A DNA stretch of 24,152 bases. It comes from CAYYMX01 sp964473045. GTDB taxonomy: Bacteria; Pseudomonadota; Alphaproteobacteria; Methylaequorales; Methylaequoraceae. The DNA is taken from NCBI GenBank assembly GCA_964473045.1, contig CAYYMX010000013.1, forward strand, positions 1-24,152, written 5' to 3'. A model generated the notes under the pieces. That model ran no database searches, had not been told where the DNA came from, and was given only the letters and a program-made list of their open reading frames with translations. Below, one piece after another: positions 1-6,981 of the stretch (its first letter is position 1; each line of letters starts with the position of its first letter). Made by a program: the position numbers and the translations under genes.

Positions 1-8
1 GTGGACAA

Positions 9-863
9 GTGGCAGTGAATAAAAATCAATCAATATGTCAGAATGTTGAAAAAAAGCTTAATGCATTTGGCTCAGATCCACTTGCTAGAGAACTTTCTTT
101 GTTACTACTTGAAGCAAGTGAGAAAGGATGTGGAAAAACAGTTGAAGAAATCATTAAAAAAGGTGGGTTAATCGATACTAAAGATAAACTTGCCTTCACA
201 CCATTAATTAAGGCTGCAGAATCTGGACATATGGAAATTGTTAAATTTTTACAAAGAAAAGGAGCAAATATTAACCATCTAAGTTTAAGAGGAAAATCTG
301 CTCTTCTTCAAGCCGTAAAAAAAAATATAAAAAAAATAGTTAGGTTTCTTCTTTCACAAAAAGCTGATGTTAACACCAAAAGCCTTGACAATGAAACACC
401 ACTTTCTGCTGCATCTTTTAATGGAAGCCTTGATTTTGTAAAACTTTTATTAAACAGTGGGGCAGACCCTAAAGCTGTAGATGGAACTGGTAAATCTGCA
501 ATCATATATGCTGCAGCAAAAGGATTTTCAAATATTGTTAAAATATTACTTGATAATGGAGTTGATGTTAATCAAAAATACGAGAATGATCTAACAGCAT
601 TTATTTGGGCTGCAGGAAGTACAAACGATACTCCTCAAATAGATTCGATTAAAACACTAAAAGTATTGGTTAAAAATAATGCAGATATTGATCATCAAGA
701 TAATCGAGGTATGACAGCCTTAATGTATGCTTCAAAACAAAATAGTCTAGAAATATTAAGATTTTTAATTACATCTGGTGCAGACATGGATTTAGTAAAT
801 AAAGAAAATAAAAAAGCTATTGATTTAACTCAAAATAAAGAAATCAAAAAATTGCTTAATTAA
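9..863 (+). CDS. Ankyrin-repeat protein, 5' end possibly outside the window
   Basis: About seven ankyrin repeats fill residues 59-284, with recurring TPL..AA..G...IVK.LL..GAD.N consensus pieces (for example 'TPLIKAAESGHMEIVKFL' at 64-81). Ankyrin solenoids bind other proteins; the partner is unknown. The chosen start is GTG at 9, giving 284 residues. The frame is open back to base 3 with no stop, and this start gives no signal peptide, so the true start, perhaps with an export signal, may lie upstream of the window. The gene converges on the cytochrome c gene with a 3-nt gap and sits beside a PQQ alcohol dehydrogenase cluster with two other solenoid-protein genes. A supporting role in that periplasmic system is inferred from location only. 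The fold assignment is secure; the function is not known. Confidence 0.85.
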   Translation: MAVNKNQSICQNVEKKLNAFGSDPLARELSLLLLEASEKGCGKTVEEIIKKGGLIDTKDKLAFTPLIKAAESGHMEIVKFLQRKGANINHLSLRGKSALLQAVKKNIKKIVRFLLSQKADVNTKSLDNETPLSAASFNGSLDFVKLLLNSGADPKAVDGTGKSAIIYAAAKGFSNIVKILLDNGVDVNQKYENDLTAFIWAAGSTNDTPQIDSIKTLKVLVKNNADIDHQDNRGMTALMYASKQNSLEILRFLITSGADMDLVNKENKKAIDLTQNKEIKKLLN

Positions 864-866
864 AAA

Positions 867-1436
867 TTATTTGTTGGCGATATATCCAGCAAGAGCCTTG
901 ATTTGTTCCGCAGTCACTGTTTCAAATAAGCTTGACTTATCTGGAGCGTTTTTTCGTGTTCTGTTCTTAAATGCAGTCATTGTTGCTATTAAATAGGATT
1001 CTTTTTGTCCAGCAAGCCTTGGTGCAGCAAGATTGTTTTCTTTAAAAGTTCCATGGCATTGACTACACTGACCTGAAGCTACCATATCTAAAGCCAATTT
1101 TTCATCGAATTCACTATCAGTTCTAAAGTCTGTCCATTTTAGTTCAGCAAAGTGGGTTGCTAATTTTAGAAGTAACTTTTTTTCCAATTCACTAACCATC
1201 GCTGACATTATTTCGTGATCTCTAGATTTTGATTTGTAATCTTTTAGTTGCCGATAAATATATTGAAGACTTTGTCCACTAATGACTGGAACTTCAGGAT
1301 TTTCAGCTAAAGTTTCATTGCCATGACAGGAGTTACATATTTCGAGTGTATCATTTAACTCTTGTGATATTTCTTCTGAAAAAATTTCTAAAGGAACGCA
1401 AAAAAATATTAAAATTGTAATTTTTTTTATATTCAT
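867..1436 (-). CDS. Two-heme c-type cytochrome (cytochrome c4/c553-like), exported
   Basis: The protein has 189 residues with an N-terminal hydrophobic signal segment (about residues 4-20) and two CXXCH heme-attachment sites, CNSCH at 34-38 and CSQCH at 124-128, one in each of two cytochrome c domains as in c4-type proteins. It probably carries electrons in the periplasm. Its position downstream of the PQQ alcohol dehydrogenase suggests it accepts electrons from that enzyme or passes them to the terminal oxidase (inference). I chose ATG at 1436: the longer frame starting at 1466 would begin inside the terminator hairpin and would put extra residues before a good signal peptide. Domain 1 has Met77/Met80 as possible axial ligands. 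Domain 2 has Leu170 near where family members usually have the ligand Met, so its sixth ligand is uncertain. Confidence 0.88.
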   Translation of the reverse strand: MNIKKITILIFFCVPLEIFSEEISQELNDTLEICNSCHGNETLAENPEVPVISGQSLQYIYRQLKDYKSKSRDHEIMSAMVSELEKKLLLKLATHFAELKWTDFRTDSEFDEKLALDMVASGQCSQCHGTFKENNLAAPRLAGQKESYLIATMTAFKNRTRKNAPDKSSLFETVTAEQIKALAGYIANK

Positions 1437-1440
1437 AATC

Positions 1441-1474
1441 AAAAAAAAAGGGCTATGAATATACATAGCCCTTT
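1441..1474 (-). terminator. Rho-independent terminator after the PQQ dehydrogenase gene
   Basis: Read on the minus strand, an 11-bp perfect stem (AAAGGGCTATG / CATAGCCCTTT, bases 1474-1464 pairing with 1457-1447) closes a 6-nt loop and is followed by a run of nine U residues (1449-1441). It lies 17 nt after the dehydrogenase stop codon and just before the cytochrome c start at 1436. It should end most dehydrogenase transcripts, with any read-through supplying the cytochrome mRNA. Confidence 0.9.
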
Positions 1475-1490
1475 CCTTTAAAAAAGTTAA

Positions 1491-3158
1491 CTACTTAGAT
1501 AATTTAAAAGCAATTATATTATTACCACGCTTATAATTAAGCTGTACATTTCCGCCAGCAGCAACAACAATATATTGTTCGCCGTCTATGCTGTAAGAAG
1601 ATGGAGGAGCATTAACTCCAGCACCTGCTTGGAATTGCCATAGCTTAGACCCTGATTTAGCATCGTACGCTCTGAACATACCATTGCCCTCACCAGCAAA
1701 TACTAATCCACCTGCAGTAGCTATTATACCACCTATCATTGGTTGATCAGTTTTTACTTTCCATTTAATTTTTCCAGTATTGTAATCAACAGCAGTAATA
1801 TTACCCCACTGTTTAGAACCAGGAATTATTTTGAAGGCACCGCCTAACCAAAGCTTACCACCTGGGTAAGGAGTACTTTCAACATGATAAGTCATAGGTT
1901 GATGAAGATTAATAGCGTATGTTAGTCCTAATTTTGGATTAACTGTCATTGGTGACCATTCAACTCCACCGTTTGCCCCAGGAAGCATTCTCTTTCCTTC
2001 TTTCGTTGGAAGAACCCACATATTTTCCTGTGGAACCATTGCTTCTGAAAAACGGATTAGAGAACAATCACTTGCATCATGAACATAAACATGACCTGTT
2101 TTACCACCATGAAGCAAACCTTTAACCGTCTTACCAGCTTTATTTTTCACCGGTGTTATGATTACAGGCGAAACTGCATCTAAATCCCAAACGTCATGAG
2201 CGATGTACTGAAAATGGCATTTGTATTTACCACTTTCAAGATCAACAGCAACAACAGAGTTTGTATAAAGATTGTCACCTGGTCTAATTGAACCATCTAA
2301 ATCTGGAGATGGGTTTCCTACAACAAAATAAACTGTTCCAGTTTCTTCATCTACAGCTGGGTTTTGCCAAACACCACCACCTAGAGTTTCATAAGGATCT
2401 CCAAGTTTTTTTAGTGCAGCCTTTTCTGCGGGGATATCTCTAAGCATATCCCTACCAGTAGCATCATGAGTTTCCCAAACACCTACTGAATTTTTAGGTA
2501 TTGAATGGAAAGTCCACAAAACTTTACCAGAATTCATATCAAGAGCTTTAACGAAACCCCTAATACCATACTCTCCACCGTTAGTACCAATAAGTACTTT
2601 GTTACCAACAACAGTTGGAGCCATTGTTTCTGAATATCCAAGTTCTGGGTCTGCGAGTTGCGTCTCCCAAATCTTTCTTCCAGTTTTGGCATCTAAACCA
2701 ACTACTTTAGCATCAAGAGTTGCTATAAAAACTTTATCATCTTTTACAGCAACACCACGATTGTTAGGTCCACAACAATATGTAGTTATTGGACCCATTT
2801 TATGTTTGTAGTGCCAAATTTCTTCACCAGTCTTAGCATCAAGTGCATAAGCATGACTAAATGAAGTCGTAACGTACATCACACCATTCACAACAATTGG
2901 TGATGTTTCCATAGAATCGACGACTTCCGTTTGAAAAATCCAAGCCGGTACAAGTTTTTTTACATTACCTGTATTAATCTGACTATTTGGATAGAATCTA
3001 GTTTGCTCATAATTGCCATTCGTATGCAAAAAATTACTGCTGTCAGAATCTGCTCTACTGAGCATCTCCTGAGAAACATTAGTATCTGCAGCATTAACAT
3101 TTAATGCAAGGAACGAAGAAGCTATTAGACCAAACAATAGTTTGGGTAGTCGAACCAT
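1491..3158 (-). CDS. PQQ-dependent alcohol dehydrogenase, predicted lanthanide-type active site
   Basis: This 555-residue exported quinoprotein has a signal peptide at 1-23 (cleavage after VNA) and the eight-bladed propeller repeats of the methanol/ethanol dehydrogenase family, with W-motif pieces such as 'ALDAKTGEEIW'. It should oxidise an alcohol in the periplasm and pass electrons to a cytochrome c. Visible active-site features are the vicinal disulfide Cys128-Cys129, Glu196 (GGE) and Asn282 (GNP) as metal ligands, and the catalytic base Asp325 in HDVWDLD. Asp327, two residues on, is the extra acidic ligand that marks lanthanide-dependent members (XoxF, ExaF/PedH); calcium enzymes have Ala, Ser or Thr there. 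At 555 residues it is shorter than typical XoxF (about 600) and its surrounding sequence differs, so I do not call it xoxF; the substrate is unknown. It has a strong SD (AGGAGGA) and a good promoter, and it looks richer in G+C than its neighbours, which suggests high expression. Confidence 0.93.
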   Translation of the reverse strand: MVRLPKLLFGLIASSFLALNVNAADTNVSQEMLSRADSDSSNFLHTNGNYEQTRFYPNSQINTGNVKKLVPAWIFQTEVVDSMETSPIVVNGVMYVTTSFSHAYALDAKTGEEIWHYKHKMGPITTYCCGPNNRGVAVKDDKVFIATLDAKVVGLDAKTGRKIWETQLADPELGYSETMAPTVVGNKVLIGTNGGEYGIRGFVKALDMNSGKVLWTFHSIPKNSVGVWETHDATGRDMLRDIPAEKAALKKLGDPYETLGGGVWQNPAVDEETGTVYFVVGNPSPDLDGSIRPGDNLYTNSVVAVDLESGKYKCHFQYIAHDVWDLDAVSPVIITPVKNKAGKTVKGLLHGGKTGHVYVHDASDCSLIRFSEAMVPQENMWVLPTKEGKRMLPGANGGVEWSPMTVNPKLGLTYAINLHQPMTYHVESTPYPGGKLWLGGAFKIIPGSKQWGNITAVDYNTGKIKWKVKTDQPMIGGIIATAGGLVFAGEGNGMFRAYDAKSGSKLWQFQAGAGVNAPPSSYSIDGEQYIVVAAGGNVQLNYKRGNNIIAFKLSK

Positions 3159-3163
3159 AAGTT

Positions 3164-3170
3164 TCCTCCT
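3164..3170 (-). promoter_or_regulatory. Strong Shine-Dalgarno of the PQQ dehydrogenase
   Basis: The minus strand reads AGGAGGA five bases before the ATG at 3158. Most other genes in this window have no recognisable ribosome binding site, so this full-length one fixes the start and points to high translation. Confidence 0.85.
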
Positions 3171-3210
3171 TAAAAAGTTTCTTTATGTTAATATTAAGAT
3201 TTCCTTACTC

Positions 3211-3240
3211 ATTATATAGCTAAAAACCGGAGTTTTTCAA
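3211..3240 (-). promoter_or_regulatory. Sigma-70-type promoter for the PQQ dehydrogenase
   Basis: On the minus strand a TTGAAA -35 box (3240-3235) and a perfect TATAAT -10 box (3216-3211) are separated by 18 bp. Transcription would start near 3204, giving a leader of about 45 nt that contains the strong SD. The same TTGAAA-N18 layout appears before mutY. Confidence 0.6.
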
Positions 3241-3300
3241 ACTTAAAATAATTAATATTTCTATTGGTTATTTTTTTTTTTGTGATAGTATCCCTCGGCT

Positions 3301-3774
3301 ATGCCAGTTTTTCTTTGCTTAATTGTTTTTATTTTTCCTCTAACAACTGTTTCAGAAGATGTTTCTCTTGCAGATGCACAAAAAGCCTATCAAGACGGGG
3401 AGCATCTAAAGGCTTATAAAATGTGGAGATCCCTTGCGGATAGAGGTGACATAGTTGCCATGAATAATTTGGGATTCCTTTACGAACAAGGAGTGGTTGT
3501 AAACAAAGATTTAAATAAGTCTCTTGATTATTATCGCAAATCTGCAGAAAGTGGCTTTCCTACTGCACAATATAATGTAGGTGAAGCATATGCTGAGGGA
3601 AGAGGTGTTAAAAAAGACAATATAATTGCATTAAAGTGGTTTATACTGGCAGGTACAAGAGGTGACAAAGACGCTATAAACTACTACGAAAAAATCTTCA
3701 AAAAAATGTCTAAAGAAGAAGTAGAAAAAGCCAATGCTCTGGCAAGAAACTGGCGAACAAAGACTAAAAAATAA
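3301..3774 (+). CDS. Sel1-like (TPR-type) repeat protein, exported
   Basis: The protein has 157 residues. An N-terminal hydrophobic stretch (residues 1-16) looks like a signal peptide but lacks the usual lysines. It is followed by Sel1-like repeats from about 35 to 110, with pieces such as 'AMNNLGFLYEQGVVVNKD' and 'AQYNVGEAYAEGRGVKKD', and a C-terminal helix (MSKEEVEKANALARNW) common at the end of small Sel1 proteins. Sel1 solenoids act as scaffolds or adaptors; no catalytic site is visible. An in-frame TAG at 3286 and no other start codon after it force the ATG at 3301, which has no SD. Weak promoter-like boxes (TTGGTT at 3264, TAGTAT at 3287, 17 bp apart) would put the transcript start within a few bases of the ATG. 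It is divergent from the PQQ dehydrogenase, with which it shares a 142-bp intergenic region. Confidence 0.85.
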   Translation: MPVFLCLIVFIFPLTTVSEDVSLADAQKAYQDGEHLKAYKMWRSLADRGDIVAMNNLGFLYEQGVVVNKDLNKSLDYYRKSAESGFPTAQYNVGEAYAEGRGVKKDNIIALKWFILAGTRGDKDAINYYEKIFKKMSKEEVEKANALARNWRTKTKK

Positions 3775-3785
3775 TAGTTCTTTTA

Positions 3786-4304
3786 TTACTTACAATTAGA
3801 GTCGTTTTTTTCACCTGAAGGCATCGTAGTCTTACAAAAAACAGCATTTTCTAATTTTGCATTGTCTATGTTGGCACCGGATAAATCTGCATTAGTAAAA
3901 TCAGCATTAACAAAGTTTCCTGCACTCATGTCACTCTTAATTAGGGAAACATTTTTTAAATTTGCACCCTTAAAATAGCTATTAGAAAGTTTCGATAATG
4001 ATAAATTAGCACCTTCTAAATTTGCATTTCTAAAATTTGCCCCCTCAAGGTTAGTGTATAAAGTTGTTTTTTCCATTTTTTTAGGAGATAAATCTGATTC
4101 TTTAAGCGAAGCATTTTCCAACTTTGCATTTTGCAAATTAGATCCTTGTAAATTTAGATTGTTTAATTTTGAATCGCTTAGGTCACAATACTCACACATT
4201 TTACTAACTTTGAATTTTTCAAGTTCGCTTTCTTTAAATCCCAAAGCACTAGAAGAATGGAATAAAAACAAAATTAAAAAAGGTCTTAAAAAAAATTTAC
4301 TCAT
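3786..4304 (-). CDS. Pentapeptide-repeat protein, exported
   Basis: This 172-residue protein has a signal peptide (about residues 1-22) followed by tandem A(D/N)LXX pentapeptides from about 40 to 155, for example LEGANFRNANLEGANL, interrupted by one irregular stretch near 73-84. Such proteins fold into a right-handed square beta-helix. The repeat starts with a Cys pair (CEYC at 37-40), and the C-terminus carries two more Cys (in FCKTT and the final SNCK), so disulfide capping in the periplasm is plausible. No enzymatic function is assigned. It converges with the Sel1 gene across an 11-nt gap and belongs to the group of three solenoid-protein genes around the PQQ dehydrogenase. The start ATG at 4304 is the one that gives a proper signal peptide. 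Confidence 0.87.
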   Translation of the reverse strand: MSKFFLRPFLILFLFHSSSALGFKESELEKFKVSKMCEYCDLSDSKLNNLNLQGSNLQNAKLENASLKESDLSPKKMEKTTLYTNLEGANFRNANLEGANLSLSKLSNSYFKGANLKNVSLIKSDMSAGNFVNADFTNADLSGANIDNAKLENAVFCKTTMPSGEKNDSNCK

Positions 4305-4369
4305 ATATTAATGTTCTAATTGATTCACATGATACAATTTTATAAAAAATATTAAAGAAATTTTGGAAA

Positions 4370-4972
4370 ATGATTAAAAAAAAATTCTTTAAAGATATTA
4401 ACGATGAAATAATTGGTATAGATGAAGTAGGAAGAGGTGCTCTATGTGGCCCTGTAGTTTCTTGTGCAGTTTTACTCGATAAAACAATAATATCAGATAA
4501 TTTATTTCTGGAGATTAATGACTCCAAAAAATTATCTGAAACCAAAAGGAATGTAATTGCATCTTTTATAAAAAAAAACTCTAAATTTTCTTTTGGATTA
4601 GCAACACATAAAGAAATAGACTCCATTAATATTTTGAAAGCAACTAACCTCTCAATGAAACGAGCCTTCAATTATTTTAAGAATTTTCCTAACAGAATAA
4701 AGATTGATGGAACTAAAACTTTTTTTCTTAATGATAAGACTGAATTTATTGTCCAGGGTGATAAAAAATCTGTTACAATCGCTGCAGCATCAATTCTCGC
4801 AAAAACTTATAGAGATAAAATCATGAAAAAATACTCTATGGACTTTCCAGAATATAAATGGGAGAAAAACAAAGGATACGGAACCAAAGAACATCTATTG
4901 GCATTAAAAGGTTGTGGGTTGTCACCAATACATAGAAAAAGTTTTGCTCCAGTAAAAAATTTAATTCTTTGA
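4370..4972 (+). CDS. rnhB: Ribonuclease HII
   Basis: This 200-residue cytoplasmic nuclease cleaves the RNA strand of RNA-DNA hybrids and removes single ribonucleotides misincorporated in DNA. The family motif GIDEVGRGALCGPVV is at 16-30 and contains catalytic Asp18 and Glu19. Asp113 (KIDG) and the SILAKTYRD segment (Asp149) supply the further metal-binding acids, and HRKSF near the C-terminus is also typical. The length matches the family. A weak GGAAA lies just before the ATG at 4370. The 3' end overlaps the convergent histidine kinase gene by 12 bp. It stands alone on the plus strand, with the pentapeptide gene diverging from it across 65 bp. Confidence 0.96.
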   Translation: MIKKKFFKDINDEIIGIDEVGRGALCGPVVSCAVLLDKTIISDNLFLEINDSKKLSETKRNVIASFIKKNSKFSFGLATHKEIDSINILKATNLSMKRAFNYFKNFPNRIKIDGTKTFFLNDKTEFIVQGDKKSVTIAAASILAKTYRDKIMKKYSMDFPEYKWEKNKGYGTKEHLLALKGCGLSPIHRKSFAPVKNLIL

Positions 4973-6313
4973 AATCGGAAGTTCCACATTAACCTCAAGA
5001 CCACCAAGAGAGTTTGATTTTTTAAGCCATACTTTCCCCTTATATGTTTCAACAATATCCTTTACAATATTTAATCCTAAGCCTGTTCCAGGTTTTTGTT
5101 CATCAAGTCTAAAACCTCTTGCAAAAACTTTTGTTAATTCATCTTCAGGTAACCCCGGACCATCATCTATAAGAGAAAATCGCATTTTCTCATCCGAAAC
5201 TCTGTCTAATTTCATTTCGATTAAATCTTCAGTCCATTTACATGAATTTTCTAACAAATTTCCAATTACCTCTTCCATTTCTTCTAAACTACTGTATACA
5301 AAAATATTTTTGCTTTTTTCAATTAACTTAATTGTAACTTTGGGATAGAGTTTCTTAAAAATATTTATCATCTTTTTTGTTAATCTAGAGAGATTGATTT
5401 TTTCTTTTGTAACTTTTCCTACAGAATCTAAATGTGCCTTTTTTAAATATCTATCAATATGCTTCTTCATCAATTGTAGTTGGTTCATCATCACGAAATT
5501 ATCTTCTTTGGTCTCGTTAGAAATAACAGCTAGAGGTGTTTTAAGAACATGGGCTAAATTACCTACATGAGTTTTTGCCCTATCAACTATTTTTTCATTA
5601 TGTTGAATTAAATCATTTATTTCAGAGGCAAGTGGTTGCACTTCTAATGGATATGTTTCCTCAAGTTTCTTCGCGTCACCATTTCGGATCAGAAATAATG
5701 ACTTTTTTATCTTGTTTAATGGTAACAGGCCATATTGCACCTGAAGATAAACAGCTATAAAAAGTCCAAGACCTAAAACAAACAAGGATATTGATAAAGC
5801 TTTATTAAATTCAGAAACATTTTCTTTATACTCTTCAGTGTCTCCAGAAACCATAAATATTAAAGGACCGGAAAAACCAGGAAAAGAAATTTCTCTTTGG
5901 ACAATATGCAATTCTTTTTTTTGGATAATCTCTTTTTTTCCAATATTGCCTTTTGTGACGGAGTCAACAAATTGAGCTCTTCCACCAATCAATCTTTTAT
6001 CTAGTGTGAACAACTGATCCCACATTGATCGTGACCTACTTAAAGTCTTTGCTCCACTATTTATCTGCCAATACCAACCTGAATAAGGTTGAAAAAAACG
6101 AGGATCACCGATTGAACTAACCACTGTTATGTTATCAGTTGAATCTATGCGACTTGCCCCAATTAATGTTTCAAGCAAAAGAGTAAGCTTATCATCAAAC
6201 GCTCTAACATTTGATTCTCTATTTAAATCGGATAAAACCACCCCAGTAGCTATAAGTGCCAAAAATATCCATACAAAAGCACTCGTAAACAACCTTAAAG
6301 CCAGTGAATTCAT
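4961..6313 (-). CDS. PhoQ-like membrane sensor histidine kinase
   Basis: This 450-residue inner-membrane kinase has TM1 at about 10-29, a periplasmic sensor region of about 140 residues, TM2 at about 172-191, a HAMP-like linker to about 245, the phospho-acceptor His255 in 'NLAHVLKTPLAVI', an N-box (NLLENSCKW, 352-360), a G1 box (DDGPGLP, 383-389) and a G2 box (GTGLGLNIV, 409-417). The H-box and overall size resemble PhoQ-type kinases. It should phosphorylate the OmpR-type regulator encoded immediately upstream (2-nt gap). The signal is unknown; with the PepSY gene in the same operon, an envelope or cation stress signal is plausible but only inferred. Its 3' end overlaps rnhB by 12 bp tail to tail, leaving no room for a terminator outside coding sequence. 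Confidence 0.95.
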   Translation of the reverse strand: MNSLALRLFTSAFVWIFLALIATGVVLSDLNRESNVRAFDDKLTLLLETLIGASRIDSTDNITVVSSIGDPRFFQPYSGWYWQINSGAKTLSRSRSMWDQLFTLDKRLIGGRAQFVDSVTKGNIGKKEIIQKKELHIVQREISFPGFSGPLIFMVSGDTEEYKENVSEFNKALSISLFVLGLGLFIAVYLQVQYGLLPLNKIKKSLFLIRNGDAKKLEETYPLEVQPLASEINDLIQHNEKIVDRAKTHVGNLAHVLKTPLAVISNETKEDNFVMMNQLQLMKKHIDRYLKKAHLDSVGKVTKEKINLSRLTKKMINIFKKLYPKVTIKLIEKSKNIFVYSSLEEMEEVIGNLLENSCKWTEDLIEMKLDRVSDEKMRFSLIDDGPGLPEDELTKVFARGFRLDEQKPGTGLGLNIVKDIVETYKGKVWLKKSNSLGGLEVNVELPISKN

Positions 6314-6315
6314 AT

Positions 6316-6981
6316 CTATTCTTTATCTATAGAAAGTCTATATCCGTAACCTCGTTCAGTTTTTATAAGATTTAAACCCATTTTTTTTCTTAATCTACCA
6401 ATAAAAACTTCAATGGTATTTGAGTCTCTATCAAAATCCTGATCATATATATGTTCTATTAATTCTGTTCTAGTAATTACCTTTTCTTGGTGATGCAAAA
6501 AATACTCAATTATTTTATACTCATGTGAAGTCAGTTTTAATTTTGTTCCATTAACAAAAACCTTATTTGATTTCATATCAAGCCTCAAGGGACCACACTC
6601 TAAGTTAGAAGTAGCATGACCAGCCGACCTTCTAATTAAAGCTCTCAATCTTGCCAATAATTCCTCCATTTGAAAGGGTTTAGTTACATAATCATCTGCT
6701 CCTGCATCAAAACCAGAAACTTTGTCACTCCATTGATCTCTGGCTGTAAGAATTAAAACTGGAAAAAATCTTTTTTCCTTTCTCCATTTTTCTAAAACAG
6801 TGATCCCATCAATCTTTGGCAAACCTAAGTCCAAAACCACTGCATCATATGGTTCCGTATCACCTAAAAAAAAACCTTCTTCTCCATCAAATGCCTTATC
6901 AACAGAATAGCCACTATCTTCAAGAGATTGTTTAATTTGTTTGTTTAAATTTGGATCATCTTCTATAACAAGTATTCTCAT
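6316..6981 (-). CDS. OmpR/PhoB-family response regulator
   Basis: The 221-residue protein has a receiver domain at 1-115, with the acidic pocket EDD at 7-9, phospho-acceptor Asp51 in 'AVVLDLGLPKIDG', and the conserved Lys in DYVTKPF. A winged-helix DNA-binding domain follows (about 125-220), with the recognition region 'NTIEVFIGRLRKKMG' and the terminal RGYGYRL wing. It is the cognate partner of the adjacent kinase. Its ATG overlaps the PepSY stop codon (ATGA), and the kinase ATG follows its stop by 2 nt, so the three are probably translationally coupled. Target genes are not visible from sequence. Confidence 0.96.
   Translation of the reverse strand: MRILVIEDDPNLNKQIKQSLEDSGYSVDKAFDGEEGFFLGDTEPYDAVVLDLGLPKIDGITVLEKWRKEKRFFPVLILTARDQWSDKVSGFDAGADDYVTKPFQMEELLARLRALIRRSAGHATSNLECGPLRLDMKSNKVFVNGTKLKLTSHEYKIIEYFLHHQEKVITRTELIEHIYDQDFDRDSNTIEVFIGRLRKKMGLNLIKTERGYGYRLSIDKE

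Noticed and set aside
1437..1466. Upstream ATG for the cytochrome c gene at 1466
   Set aside because: It lies inside the terminator hairpin; the ATG at 1436 directly yields a clean signal peptide.
1491..3158. Naming the PQQ dehydrogenase xoxF
   Set aside because: The D-x-D ligand pair fits, but the length and surrounding sequence differ from XoxF and no xoxG/xoxJ genes are adjacent.
4318..4339. Imperfect inverted repeat AATTG-N12-CAATT between the pentapeptide gene and rnhB, as a possible operator
   Set aside because: A 5-bp arm in AT-rich DNA is expected by chance and no second copy was found.
4297..4671. 124-codon minus-strand frame opposite rnhB
   Set aside because: It is fully antisense to the conserved catalytic region of RNase HII and has no recognisable domain.
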